A stretch of 64,000 nucleotides of DNA from Streptomyces erythrochromogenes (GTDB lineage Bacteria; Actinomycetota; Actinomycetes; Streptomycetales; Streptomycetaceae), in contig NZ_CP108036.1 of NCBI RefSeq assembly GCF_036170895.1, forward strand, positions 2,604,001 to 2,668,000, read 5' to 3'. The notes beneath the pieces are model-generated. The model was not told the DNA's origin and made no database searches. It worked only from the letters and a program-made list of their open reading frames with translations. Made by a program: the position numbers and the translations under genes. Below are positions 46,340-57,667 of the stretch, in pieces (the first letter of the stretch is position 1; each line of letters begins with the position of its first letter).

Positions 46340-46936
46340 TCAGGAGGCCGCCGCGATGGCGACTTCGGGGATGCGGAAGGGCTTCATGCAGCCCCCGCAC
46401 ACGATCGGCGCCTGGGCGAGCACGGAGGGGACGACCCGTACGTTGCGCCCGCAGTCGCAGACCGCCTTGACGCGCACGCCGCCGCCCGAGGAGCCGTGCC
46501 GGGCGGCCGGCCCGCGGAAGCTGCGCTTGGTGTCGGCGGCGGTGGCGGCCGTGTGCGCCTTCAGCGCGCGCTGCAGCCGCTCCATGGTGGGACGGTAGCG
46601 CCGCTTCGCCTCGGGATTGAGGGTGACCAGCGAGAAGCCGCTGCTGGCGTGCGGCTCGTCGGAGTGGTCCAGCCCCATCTCCTCGGCGATCGCGAGGAAT
46701 CTGCGGTTGTGGTAGCGGCCTGCGCGCGAGGTGTCGCGGACACCGCGGGCGGCCGCGATGCCGTGGACTGCCTCGTGCAGCAGTCGCTCGAAGGAGAGCT
46801 CGGCGCCGCAGGCGGACGAGGACTCTCCGATCAGGGACTCGGGCGCGGCAAGGTCGGGCAGCTCGGGGTGGTACCGCTGAATGTCGGCCCACGCCTGCGC
46901 CAGCTCTGCGGCGAGAACAGGTGGTGTCGTGCTCAC
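46340..46936 (-). CDS. Putative zinc metallopeptidase with C-terminal zinc ribbon
   Basis: A 198-aa protein. LLHEAVHGIAAARG contains HExxH (His54, Glu55, His58), the gluzincin-type zinc motif. Near the C-terminus CDCGRN...IVCGGCMKPF forms a CxC...CxxC zinc ribbon. HEAVHG plus a zinc ribbon resembles SprT-like proteins, but the third ligand is not obvious, so the family is uncertain. GTG start 46936. It stands alone between rpsP and proS. Confidence 0.7.
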   Translation of the reverse strand: MSTTPPVLAAELAQAWADIQRYHPELPDLAAPESLIGESSSACGAELSFERLLHEAVHGIAAARGVRDTSRAGRYHNRRFLAIAEEMGLDHSDEPHASSGFSLVTLNPEAKRRYRPTMERLQRALKAHTAATAADTKRSFRGPAARHGSSGGGVRVKAVCDCGRNVRVVPSVLAQAPIVCGGCMKPFRIPEVAIAAAS

Positions 46937-47089
46937 GTCGTGACAACGAGCCGAGGTGCCCGGGTGTTCCGATTCCGGGCCATTCCAAATTTTTTGCACG
47001 TACCAGTCAGTTCAGCCTCATGCGTCCCGACGAGGACGGGTGCGCCGAACTCAGGAGGAGTCGGTACGTAACGTCGACCAAAAAGCACC

Positions 47090-47125
47090 GGCCCCGGCGC
47101 GCGGCACCAGCCGCACGCCGGGGCC
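47090..47125 (-). terminator. Intrinsic terminator of proS
   Basis: GGCCCCGGCG (47090-47099) and CGCCGGGGCC (47116-47125) form a 10-bp stem with an inner GCGG/CCGC extension. Read on the minus strand it is followed by a run of five T (complement of 47080-47084). This is one of the few hairpins here with a T tract, and it lies 22 bp past the proS stop. Confidence 0.75.
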
Positions 47126-47146
47126 CGGAAGCCTTCGGCGGCGAGA

Positions 47147-48559
47147 TCAGTACGAGCGCGCCACGATCGCGAGGGTACCGGGAGCGTCGTCGGCATCCGG
47201 AACGGACCCGTCCTCGGCCACCAGGCAGCGCACGGAGACGGCCTGCTCGGCCAGCTTCGCCTCGCCCTCCGGACCGAGGTCGGCCCACGGGATCCGCGCC
47301 CAGCCGCCGGCGACGGCGGCCTCGGCGGCCTCCTCGATGGTCGCGACGTCGGACGTACGGGCCTCGCGGCGCTCGCGGGACTCGCGCAGCAGCTGCGCCT
47401 GGTCCTCGTCCAGCACCTTGGGCAGCAGGTCGACGAGCGCGTCGATCTGCACCGGGGTCTTCCCGCCCGGGATCCGGCGGGCCAGCATCGCGGTCCCGGC
47501 CTCCAGGTCGCGGGGGCCGATCTCGATGCGGACCGGCACGCCCTTGAGCTCCCAGTCCACGGCGCGGCGGCCGAAGGGGGTGTCGACGCGGTCGTCGACG
47601 TGCACGCGGATGCCGGCGGCCTTCAGCCGGTCGCCCAGCTCACGGACCTTGGCCACGGCCTCGTCGCCCTTGATCGCCATGACGACGACCTGGACGTGGG
47701 CCAGACGCGGCGGCACGCGCAGGCCGTTGTCGTCGCCGTGGGACATGATCAGACCGCCGACCATGCGGGTCGAGACGCCCCACGAGGTCTGCCAGACGAG
47801 TTCCTGCTTGCCTTCCTTCGACAGGTACTGGGTGTTGAAGGCCTTGGCGAAGTTGGTGCCGAGCTCGTGGCTGGTGCCCATCTGCAGGGCCTTGCCGTCG
47901 CCCATCATGCCCTCGAGGGTGAGGGTGTTGATGGCGCCGGCGAAGCGCTCCTTGGCGGTCTTGCGGCCGAGCACGACGTCGATGCCGAGCACGTTCGTCA
48001 TGAAGTCGCCGTAGACGTCACGGTGGATGCGGGCGGCGTACTCGCGGGCGTCCTCGTAGGTGGCGTGGGCCGTGTGGCCCTCCTGCCAGAGGAATTCGCT
48101 CGTGCGGAGGAAGACGCGGGGGCGCATCTCCCAGCGGACCACGTTGGCCCACTGGTTGATCAGCAGGGGCAGGTCCCGGTAGCTCTGGACCCACTTGGAG
48201 AAGTAGTCGTTGATGATCGTCTCGGACGTGGGCCGGACGACGACCGGCTCCTCCAGCTCCTTGCCGCCGCCGTGCGTGACGACCGCGAGCTCGGGGGCGA
48301 AGCCCTCGACGTGCTCGGCTTCCTTCGTCAGGTACGACTGCGGGATGAAGAGGGGGAAGTACGCGTTCTGGGCGCCCTGGTCCTTGATGCGGGCGTCCAT
48401 CTCCTGCTGCATCCGCTCCCACAGGCCGTAGCCGTACGGTCGGATGACCATGGTGCCGCGGACCGGACCGTTGTCGGCCAGCTCGGCCTTGTTGATCAGA
48501 TCCTGGTACCAGCGGGGGAAATCCTCCGCCTGCGGGGTGAGAACGGGTGCCTTTGCCAT
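47147..48559 (-). CDS. proS: Prolyl-tRNA synthetase, archaeal/eukaryote-type
   Basis: A 470-aa class II synthetase. Its length and order (RPYGYGLWERMQQEMDARIK, RWEMRPRVFLRTSEFLWQEG, HTAHATYEDAREYA, TSWGVSTRMVGGLIMSHGDD) match the short archaeal/eukaryote-like ProRS. It lacks the ~180-residue editing insertion of the standard bacterial enzyme. Some streptomycetes carry both types; whether this is the sole copy cannot be seen. ATG 48559. The zinc-binding C-terminal extension is degenerate. Confidence 0.9.
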   Translation of the reverse strand: MAKAPVLTPQAEDFPRWYQDLINKAELADNGPVRGTMVIRPYGYGLWERMQQEMDARIKDQGAQNAYFPLFIPQSYLTKEAEHVEGFAPELAVVTHGGGKELEEPVVVRPTSETIINDYFSKWVQSYRDLPLLINQWANVVRWEMRPRVFLRTSEFLWQEGHTAHATYEDAREYAARIHRDVYGDFMTNVLGIDVVLGRKTAKERFAGAINTLTLEGMMGDGKALQMGTSHELGTNFAKAFNTQYLSKEGKQELVWQTSWGVSTRMVGGLIMSHGDDNGLRVPPRLAHVQVVVMAIKGDEAVAKVRELGDRLKAAGIRVHVDDRVDTPFGRRAVDWELKGVPVRIEIGPRDLEAGTAMLARRIPGGKTPVQIDALVDLLPKVLDEDQAQLLRESRERREARTSDVATIEEAAEAAVAGGWARIPWADLGPEGEAKLAEQAVSVRCLVAEDGSVPDADDAPGTLAIVARSY

Positions 48560-48690
48560 GCCGCGAATCGTACGGCGCCCGGCACAGGATGCGTGAATCG
48601 GGTGCCGCGCTCCTCTGGACGCGGGGGCGAATGGGGAGTTCTCTGGCAACGGGGGCTGGGGGGCGACAAGGAATCAGGAGCGCTCTTTCG

Positions 48691-49377
48691 ATGACACCGA
48701 CGCCGACCGCGACGCTCGTCGCCCGGGACTGGGCGGAGATCCAGGAACGGATGCTGGTACCGCTGTACGAGGCGGTCTACGACCGGCTGGAGGTCGGGCC
48801 GGGTGACCGGCTGCTGGGCCTCGACTGCGGGGCCGGCCTGGCCCTGCTGCTGGCGGCCGCGAGGGGAGCCGTGGCCACGGGCGTGGAGGCGGATCCGGCC
48901 CGGCGGGCGCTGGCCCGTGAGCGGCTGCTGGAAGTGCTGGCGGCGCCGCCGCCGGCGTCCTCGGCGCCCCGCCCCTACGACGCCCTGCTGGCCTTCTCCC
49001 CCGCTCCGGCGGCCCTGGCCTCGGCCCTGCCGGCCGTCAGACGCGGCGGCGCCGTGGTGCTGGCCGACTGGGGTCCCGCCGAGCGCTGCACGGTGCCCTC
49101 GGTGCTGGGCGGCGGCCCGGCTCCCGGGGACCTGGACGCGGTCGTGGAGCGGGCGGGGCTGCGGCCGGACGGGTCGGGGCGGGTGTTCTGCCCCTTCGGC
49201 TACGCGGACGTGGACAGCGCGGTGCGCGGGCTGCTGTCGACCGGGCTCTACGACGGCGCGTCCGATGCCGCGCTCGCGGAGAAGGAGCTCGCCGAGGCGC
49301 TTCACCCGTTCGAGCGATCCGACGGCGCCGTGTGGCTGCCGAACATCTTCCGGTACGTGATCGCCCGGGTGGCGTAA
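48691..49377 (+). CDS. SAM-dependent methyltransferase-like protein
   Basis: A 228-aa protein. RLLGLDCGAGLALLLAA near residue 40 is a class I methyltransferase motif I, and GVEADPARR is motif II. The catalytic motif IV is weak (LLAFSPAP). The target is unknown, and it may be a non-standard SAM-binding protein. ATG 48691 has CAGGAG 10 nt upstream. It is convergent with ftsH, 10 bp between stops, and divergent from proS. Confidence 0.72.
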   Translation: MTPTPTATLVARDWAEIQERMLVPLYEAVYDRLEVGPGDRLLGLDCGAGLALLLAAARGAVATGVEADPARRALARERLLEVLAAPPPASSAPRPYDALLAFSPAPAALASALPAVRRGGAVVLADWGPAERCTVPSVLGGGPAPGDLDAVVERAGLRPDGSGRVFCPFGYADVDSAVRGLLSTGLYDGASDAALAEKELAEALHPFERSDGAVWLPNIFRYVIARVA

Positions 49378-49387
49378 CGGCCGGCCG

Positions 49388-51352
<1,965 letters not shown>

Positions 51353-51405
51353 CCTCCCGGCCGACGATAAGGGACGAATCGCCCTCCCGCCCGGGTGGAG
51401 ACGGA

Positions 51406-51452
51406 AGGGCCCCGACCGTGCGAGCTGCTGCTCGCACCCTGGTCGGGGCCCT
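51406..51452 (-). terminator. Long hairpin terminator after ffh
   Basis: AGGGCCCCGACC (51406-51417) and GGTCGGGGCCCT (51441-51452) pair perfectly, with an inner GTGCGAG/CTCGCAC stem (51418-51424, 51431-51437) near the apex. It lies 32 bp beyond the ffh stop. Confidence 0.75.
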
Positions 51453-51483
51453 CGTCGCGGCTGACCGCGTACTGCTGCGCCTA

Positions 51484-53055
51484 CTACTTCATGAACTTCT
51501 TGAACTCGTCCGGAAGGTCGAAGTCCTGACCGTCCTGACCGCCGGCGGGAAGGCCGAACGGGTTGGACGCGGCCGCCGGGTCGATCGCCTGCGGGCCCTG
51601 CTCGCGGCGGGCCGCGGCGGCGGCCTCCTCTTCCTTGCGCTTCATGGGGTTGCCGCTCTTGCGCTTGCCCTTGGCCTGCTTGACCTGCTTCTTCTGCCGG
51701 CCGGGGCCGCCGCCCATCCCGGGGATGCCCGGCATGCCGGGCATGCCGCCGCCCTGGGCCATGCGCGACATCATCTTGCGGGCGTCGAAGAACCGCTCGA
51801 CCAGCGACTTGACGGCGCTGACCTCGGTGCCGGAGCCCTTGGCGATACGGGCGCGGCGCGAGCCGTTGATGATCGTCGGGTCCTGGCGCTCGGCCGGGGT
51901 CATCGACTTGATGATCGCGGCGGTGCGGTCGACGTCGCGCTCGTCGATGTTGTTGATCTGGTCCTTGATCTGCCCCATGCCGGGCAGCATGCCGAGCAGC
52001 TTGGAGATGGAGCCCATCTTGCGGACCTGCTCCATCTGGGCCAGGAAGTCGTCGAGCGTGAACTCCTTGGGGCCCTTGGCGAGCTTGGCCGCCATCTTCT
52101 CGGCCTCGGCCTGCGAGAAGGTCTTCTCGGCCTGCTCGATGAGGGTGAGCATGTCACCCATGTCGAGGATCCGGCCCGCCATGCGGTCGGGGTGGAAGGC
52201 GTCGAACTCGTCGAGCTTCTCGCCGTTCGAGGCGAACATGATCTGCTTGCCGGTGACGTGCGCGATGGAGAGCGCGGCACCGCCTCGGGCGTCGCCGTCG
52301 AGCTTGGAGAGCACCACGCCGTCGAAGCCGACGCCGTCGCGGAAGGCCTCGGCGGTGTTGACCGCGTCCTGGCCGATCATGGCGTCGACGACGAAGAGGA
52401 TCTCGTCGGGGCTGACGGCGTCGCGGATGTCCGCGGCCTGCTGCATCAGCTCGGCGTCGATGCCGAGGCGGCCGGCGGTGTCGACGATGACGATGTCGAA
52501 CTGCTTGGTGCGCGCGTACTCGACGGAGTCCTTCGCGACCTGGACCGGGTCGCCGACGCCGTTGCCCGGCTGGGGGCCGTAGAAGGCCACGCCCGCGCGG
52601 TCGGCGACGACGGAGAGCTGGTTGACGGCGTTCGGGCGCTGGAGGTCGCACGCGACGAGGAGCGGGGTGTGGCCCTGCCCCTTCAGCCAGAGGCCGAGCT
52701 TTCCGGCGAGGGTGGTCTTACCGGCACCCTGGAGGCCGGCGAGCATGATCACGGTGGGGGCGGTCTTGGCGAAGCGCAGCCGCCGGGTCTCGCCGCCCAG
52801 GATGGTGACGAGCTCGTCGTTGACGATCTTCAGGACCTGCTGGCCCGGGTTCAGGGCCTTGCTGACCTCTTCGCCGCGCGCGCGTTCCTTGACGTTCGCG
52901 ATGAAGGAGCGGACGACCGGGAGGGCGACGTCGGCTTCGAGGAGGGCGATACGGATTTCCCGGGCCGCTGCGTCGATGTCAGCCTCGGACAGCCGGCCTT
53001 TGCCGCGCAGGCCCTTGAAGGTATTCGCCAAGCGGTCGGAGAGCGTATCGAACAC
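51484..53055 (-). CDS. ffh: Signal recognition particle protein Ffh
   Basis: A 523-aa SRP54 GTPase. The NG domain has GLQGAGKTTLAGKLGLWLKG, DTAGRLGIDAELMQQ and TKLDGDARGGAALS-like KLDGDARGG. The Met-rich M domain includes LLGMLPGMGQIKDQI, MTPAERQDPTIINGSRRARI and GMPGMPGIPGMGGGPG. A ~40-residue acidic tail follows. The GTG at 53055 begins VFDTLSDRLANTFKGLRG. With FtsY (also here) it targets membrane proteins. Confidence 0.95.
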   Translation of the reverse strand: MFDTLSDRLANTFKGLRGKGRLSEADIDAAAREIRIALLEADVALPVVRSFIANVKERARGEEVSKALNPGQQVLKIVNDELVTILGGETRRLRFAKTAPTVIMLAGLQGAGKTTLAGKLGLWLKGQGHTPLLVACDLQRPNAVNQLSVVADRAGVAFYGPQPGNGVGDPVQVAKDSVEYARTKQFDIVIVDTAGRLGIDAELMQQAADIRDAVSPDEILFVVDAMIGQDAVNTAEAFRDGVGFDGVVLSKLDGDARGGAALSIAHVTGKQIMFASNGEKLDEFDAFHPDRMAGRILDMGDMLTLIEQAEKTFSQAEAEKMAAKLAKGPKEFTLDDFLAQMEQVRKMGSISKLLGMLPGMGQIKDQINNIDERDVDRTAAIIKSMTPAERQDPTIINGSRRARIAKGSGTEVSAVKSLVERFFDARKMMSRMAQGGGMPGMPGIPGMGGGPGRQKKQVKQAKGKRKSGNPMKRKEEEAAAAARREQGPQAIDPAAASNPFGLPAGGQDGQDFDLPDEFKKFMK

Positions 53056-53189
53056 GGTGGTCGCGATTCCTCGGGTCGGGGGCGTTGTGGTCGTCCCCCA
53101 GGGTATCCGCCCGCGCCGTCCGTCCGGCCCGGCGGGCGGGTTTCCCTCGTACGGCGGGGGTCCGGGAGGTATTGCGGACCCCCGCCGCG

Positions 53190-55616
53190 TCACGACAGGG
53201 CGGCCGCCACCGAGGCCGCCAGGGCGGTCGCCTGCGCGGGATCCAGCGGCTTGCCCTCGGGGGTGGTCACGTACAGCGTGTCCACCGCGTTGGCGCCCAG
53301 CGTGGAGACGTGGGCGCTGCGCACCCTGACGCCCGCCGACTCCAGGGCCCGGCCGATCCGGTGCAGCAGGCCGACGGCGTCGGGCGCCCGCACCTCCAGC
53401 ACCGTGGCCAGCGAGGAGACGTCCGGGACGACGGTGACCCGGGGCGGCGGCGGGACGACCCCGCGCCGGCGCGGGTAGGCCGCCTCGCGGTCGGCCAGCT
53501 TCGCCGGGACGTCCAGCGAGCCGTCCAGGGCGCGCACCAGGTCGGTGCGCAGCCGGGCGGCCTCGGGCAGCGCCCCGTACTCGGCCGCCACCCGCCACCG
53601 CAGCACCAGGACCTCGCCGAGGCGGTCCGGCAGCTCCACGGAGCGCAGGTCCGCGGCCCGTACGGTGAGCCGGTGCAGGGCCAGCACCCCGGCCGCGGCG
53701 GGGAGGACCCCCGGCTGGTCGGGCACCGCCACCACGAGTTCCACGCCGACCGCGTCCTCCTCCTGGCGGGCGTGGAGCGCCAGCACCGGCTCGCGGGTGC
53801 GCAGGGCCTCCACCGCCAGGCGTTCCTGCTCGGCGCTGGGGATCTCCGGTTCCCGCTCGGCGGGGGCCGCGCCGCGCAGCACGGCGGCGACGCGCGCGAC
53901 GAGGTCCGCCACGAGCGAGCCGCGCCAGGTGCTCCACGCGGCCGGCCCGGTGGCCAGGGCGTCCGCCTCGGTCAGGGCGTGCAGTATCTCCAGCGTGCCC
54001 ACCGACCCGACGGCCTCGGCGACCGAGCGGACGGTGGCCGGGTCGTCCAGGTCGCGCCGGGTCGCGGTGTCGATCAGCAGCAGGTGGTGCCGTACGAGCG
54101 CGCCCAGCACGGCGACGTCCCGGGCGTCGAAGCCCACGCGTGCGGCGACGTCCCGGGCGATGGTCTCCCCGGCCACCGAGTGGTCGCCTGGCCAGCCCTT
54201 GCCGATGTCGTGCAGGAGCGCGGCCATCAGCAGCAGGTCGGGGCGGCCCACCCGGCGGGTGAGGGCCGCGGCCCGCACGGCCGTCTCGATCAGGTGCCGG
54301 TCCACCGTCCAGGTGTGGACGGGGTTGCGCTGCGGGCGGCAGCGCACGCGCTCCCAGTCGGGGAGCAGCCGGGTGATCAGCCCTTCCGCCTCCATGGCCT
54401 CCCAGACGGCCACGGTCGGCTCCCCCGCGCCCAGGAGCGTGAGCAGCTGTTCCCGGGCCTCGGCCGGCCAGGGCACCGGCAGCGCCTTCCCCTGCTGCGC
54501 GAGCCGGCGTACGGCGTGCGGCGACACGGGGAGCCCTGCCTGCGCGGCCGCCGCGGCCAGCCGCAGGGCCAGGACGGCGTCGCGGTCCGGGCGGGCGGCC
54601 AGGGCCAGGACGGCCTCCCCGTCGGACTCCACGACGCCTTCGGCCAGGGGTGCCCGGGCGGCGGCGGGGGCGCCGCGGCCGCCCAGCAGCCCGCGCAGCC
54701 GGGGCCGGGCGGCGCGGGCCCGCAGGACCCGCCCGACCTCGCGCCAGGTCACGTCTCCGGCGTACGCGACCACGCGCGCGGCCTCGTACACCTCGCGCAG
54801 CAGGGCGTCGGCGTCGAGCAGTCCGAGCTGCGCGGCGACCTGGTCCTGCTCCTGGAGCGAGAGCCGGTCGGTGGCCCGGCCGGTGACCAGGTGGAGGGCG
54901 TCGCGCGCGTCCAGGAGCCGGCGCCGGGCTTCGGCGAGGCCCTCGCGCGGGGCGTCCGCCAGCCAGGAGGCGGCGACCGCGCGCAGTGCGGTGGCGTCCC
55001 GGAGGCCGCCGCGGGCCTCCTTGAGGTCGGGTTCGAGCAGGAAGCGGAGTTCCCCGGCCCGCTCGGCCCGCTCGCGGCACAGGGAGTGCAGCTCCGGGAG
55101 CCGTTTCGGCGCCTGGTTGCGCCAGTCGGCCAGTACGGAGGTCCGCAGGCCGGCGAGGAGCCCGGCGTCGCCCGCGACCGTCCGGGCGTCCAGCAGGCCC
55201 AGGTGGACCTTCAGGTCCTCGGCGGCCGTCCTGCGGGCCTCGCCGGGGGTGCGCACCGAGTGGTCGAGGGCGACGCCGAGGTCCCAGACCGGGTACCAGA
55301 GGCGGTCGGCCAGCGCGCCGAGCGCCCGGGGCTCGGCCTTGCCGTCGTGCAGCAGCAGGAGGTCGAGGTCGCTGCGGGGGGAGAGTTCGGCCCTGCCGTA
55401 GCCGCCGACGGCCACGAGGGTGGCGCCTCGGACGCCCGTCTCCCGTGCGGCGGTGGTGAACAGGGCGTTCAGCCATTCGTCGGTCAGCCCGGCCAGGGCG
55501 GAACGCCGCGAGGGCCCGGACCGCGACTCCTCCTGGAGGAGTCGCAGCCGGGCCGCGGCGTATCCGCTGGGTCCCGAGTCGGCCGTGTGGTCGGTGGTGT
55601 CTTCGACGCTCGTCAC
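53190..55616 (-). CDS. glnD: PII uridylyl/adenylyltransferase GlnD
   Basis: An 808-aa multidomain sensor. The nucleotidyltransferase domain has VAVGGYGRAELSPRSDLDLL, the HD domain has LLMAALLHDIGKGWPGDHSV, and two C-terminal ACT domains end in VYRR-like modules (DAVGLLHRIGRALESAG). In Streptomyces GlnD adenylylates PII at Tyr51. GTG start 55616, 16 bp after glnB. Confidence 0.93.
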   Translation of the reverse strand: MTSVEDTTDHTADSGPSGYAAARLRLLQEESRSGPSRRSALAGLTDEWLNALFTTAARETGVRGATLVAVGGYGRAELSPRSDLDLLLLHDGKAEPRALGALADRLWYPVWDLGVALDHSVRTPGEARRTAAEDLKVHLGLLDARTVAGDAGLLAGLRTSVLADWRNQAPKRLPELHSLCRERAERAGELRFLLEPDLKEARGGLRDATALRAVAASWLADAPREGLAEARRRLLDARDALHLVTGRATDRLSLQEQDQVAAQLGLLDADALLREVYEAARVVAYAGDVTWREVGRVLRARAARPRLRGLLGGRGAPAAARAPLAEGVVESDGEAVLALAARPDRDAVLALRLAAAAAQAGLPVSPHAVRRLAQQGKALPVPWPAEAREQLLTLLGAGEPTVAVWEAMEAEGLITRLLPDWERVRCRPQRNPVHTWTVDRHLIETAVRAAALTRRVGRPDLLLMAALLHDIGKGWPGDHSVAGETIARDVAARVGFDARDVAVLGALVRHHLLLIDTATRRDLDDPATVRSVAEAVGSVGTLEILHALTEADALATGPAAWSTWRGSLVADLVARVAAVLRGAAPAEREPEIPSAEQERLAVEALRTREPVLALHARQEEDAVGVELVVAVPDQPGVLPAAAGVLALHRLTVRAADLRSVELPDRLGEVLVLRWRVAAEYGALPEAARLRTDLVRALDGSLDVPAKLADREAAYPRRRGVVPPPPRVTVVPDVSSLATVLEVRAPDAVGLLHRIGRALESAGVRVRSAHVSTLGANAVDTLYVTTPEGKPLDPAQATALAASVAAALS

Positions 55617-55632
55617 CCGGGAGCTCCCGTCG

Positions 55633-57311
<1,679 letters not shown>

Positions 57312-57416
57312 CGGCGTCTCCTCGTCGTCGGTACGTTCGCGTGCGGGCGATCGTGAAAACCTGAGCGGCGGCAGAAGGAACTGGCCGGTTATTGGCCATG
57401 AGATTCGCGCAGGCCG

Positions 57417-57454
57417 GTTTCCGGCGGCGCCGCCCGATGTTTCGCGGCCGTGAC
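57417..57454 (-). promoter_or_regulatory. GlnR-type operator upstream of amtB
   Basis: On the minus strand GTCAC-n6-GAAAC (57439-57454) is an exact match to the streptomycete GlnR a-b box. A second GAAAC (57417-57421) follows exactly 22 nt downstream, the known tandem-box spacing, though its a-half is degenerate. A lone GTAAC lies at 57470-57474. GlnR would activate amtB-glnB-glnD in nitrogen limitation. Confidence 0.75.
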
Positions 57455-57567
57455 GAAGAGGTCCGTGCTGTTACGCGGCGATGAACACGGCAACCATCAA
57501 TTGGGCGACCACGACGGCGAGCGACCCCCTCCGCGAGAGCGGCGCCGGTTCAGGCGCAAAGGGGGAA

Positions 57568-57642
57568 CCGGCCGCGGCAGTGACCCGGACGTCCTGGCTG
57601 GGGGAGCCTGATCGGGCTTCACGGGGTGACTGCCGCGGCCGG
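57568..57642 (-). terminator. 14-bp perfect hairpin terminator after nsdA
   Basis: CCGGCCGCGGCAGT (57568-57581) and ACTGCCGCGGCCGG (57629-57642) enclose a 47-nt loop. It begins 26 bp past the nsdA stop. The large loop makes function as a terminator plausible but not certain. Confidence 0.5.
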
Positions 57643-57667
57643 AGCCTGGGGGTGGCCGCCGGGGCCG

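Larger units (their letters stand above)
57312..57667. other. 356-bp non-coding region between amtB and nsdA
   Basis: The amtB-proximal half holds the GlnR box and the amtB promoter, whose -10/-35 I cannot place. The nsdA-proximal half holds the nsdA terminator hairpin. No credible ORF or RNA gene was seen in the remainder. Confidence 0.6.

Noticed and set aside
48560..48690. T-box or other amino-acid leader for proS
   Set aside because: I looked for the conserved T-box bulge and antiterminator pattern and found none in this short gap.
51353..51483. SRP 4.5S RNA gene near ffh
   Set aside because: The region holds only the ffh terminator hairpin; no GNAR-tetraloop SRP stem was seen.
51484..55476. 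A 1330-residue continuous open frame covering ffh and the reverse of glnD
   Set aside because: Only the last 523 residues are real (Ffh). The upstream part is an off-frame reading of glnD with random Arg/Gly/Pro composition.
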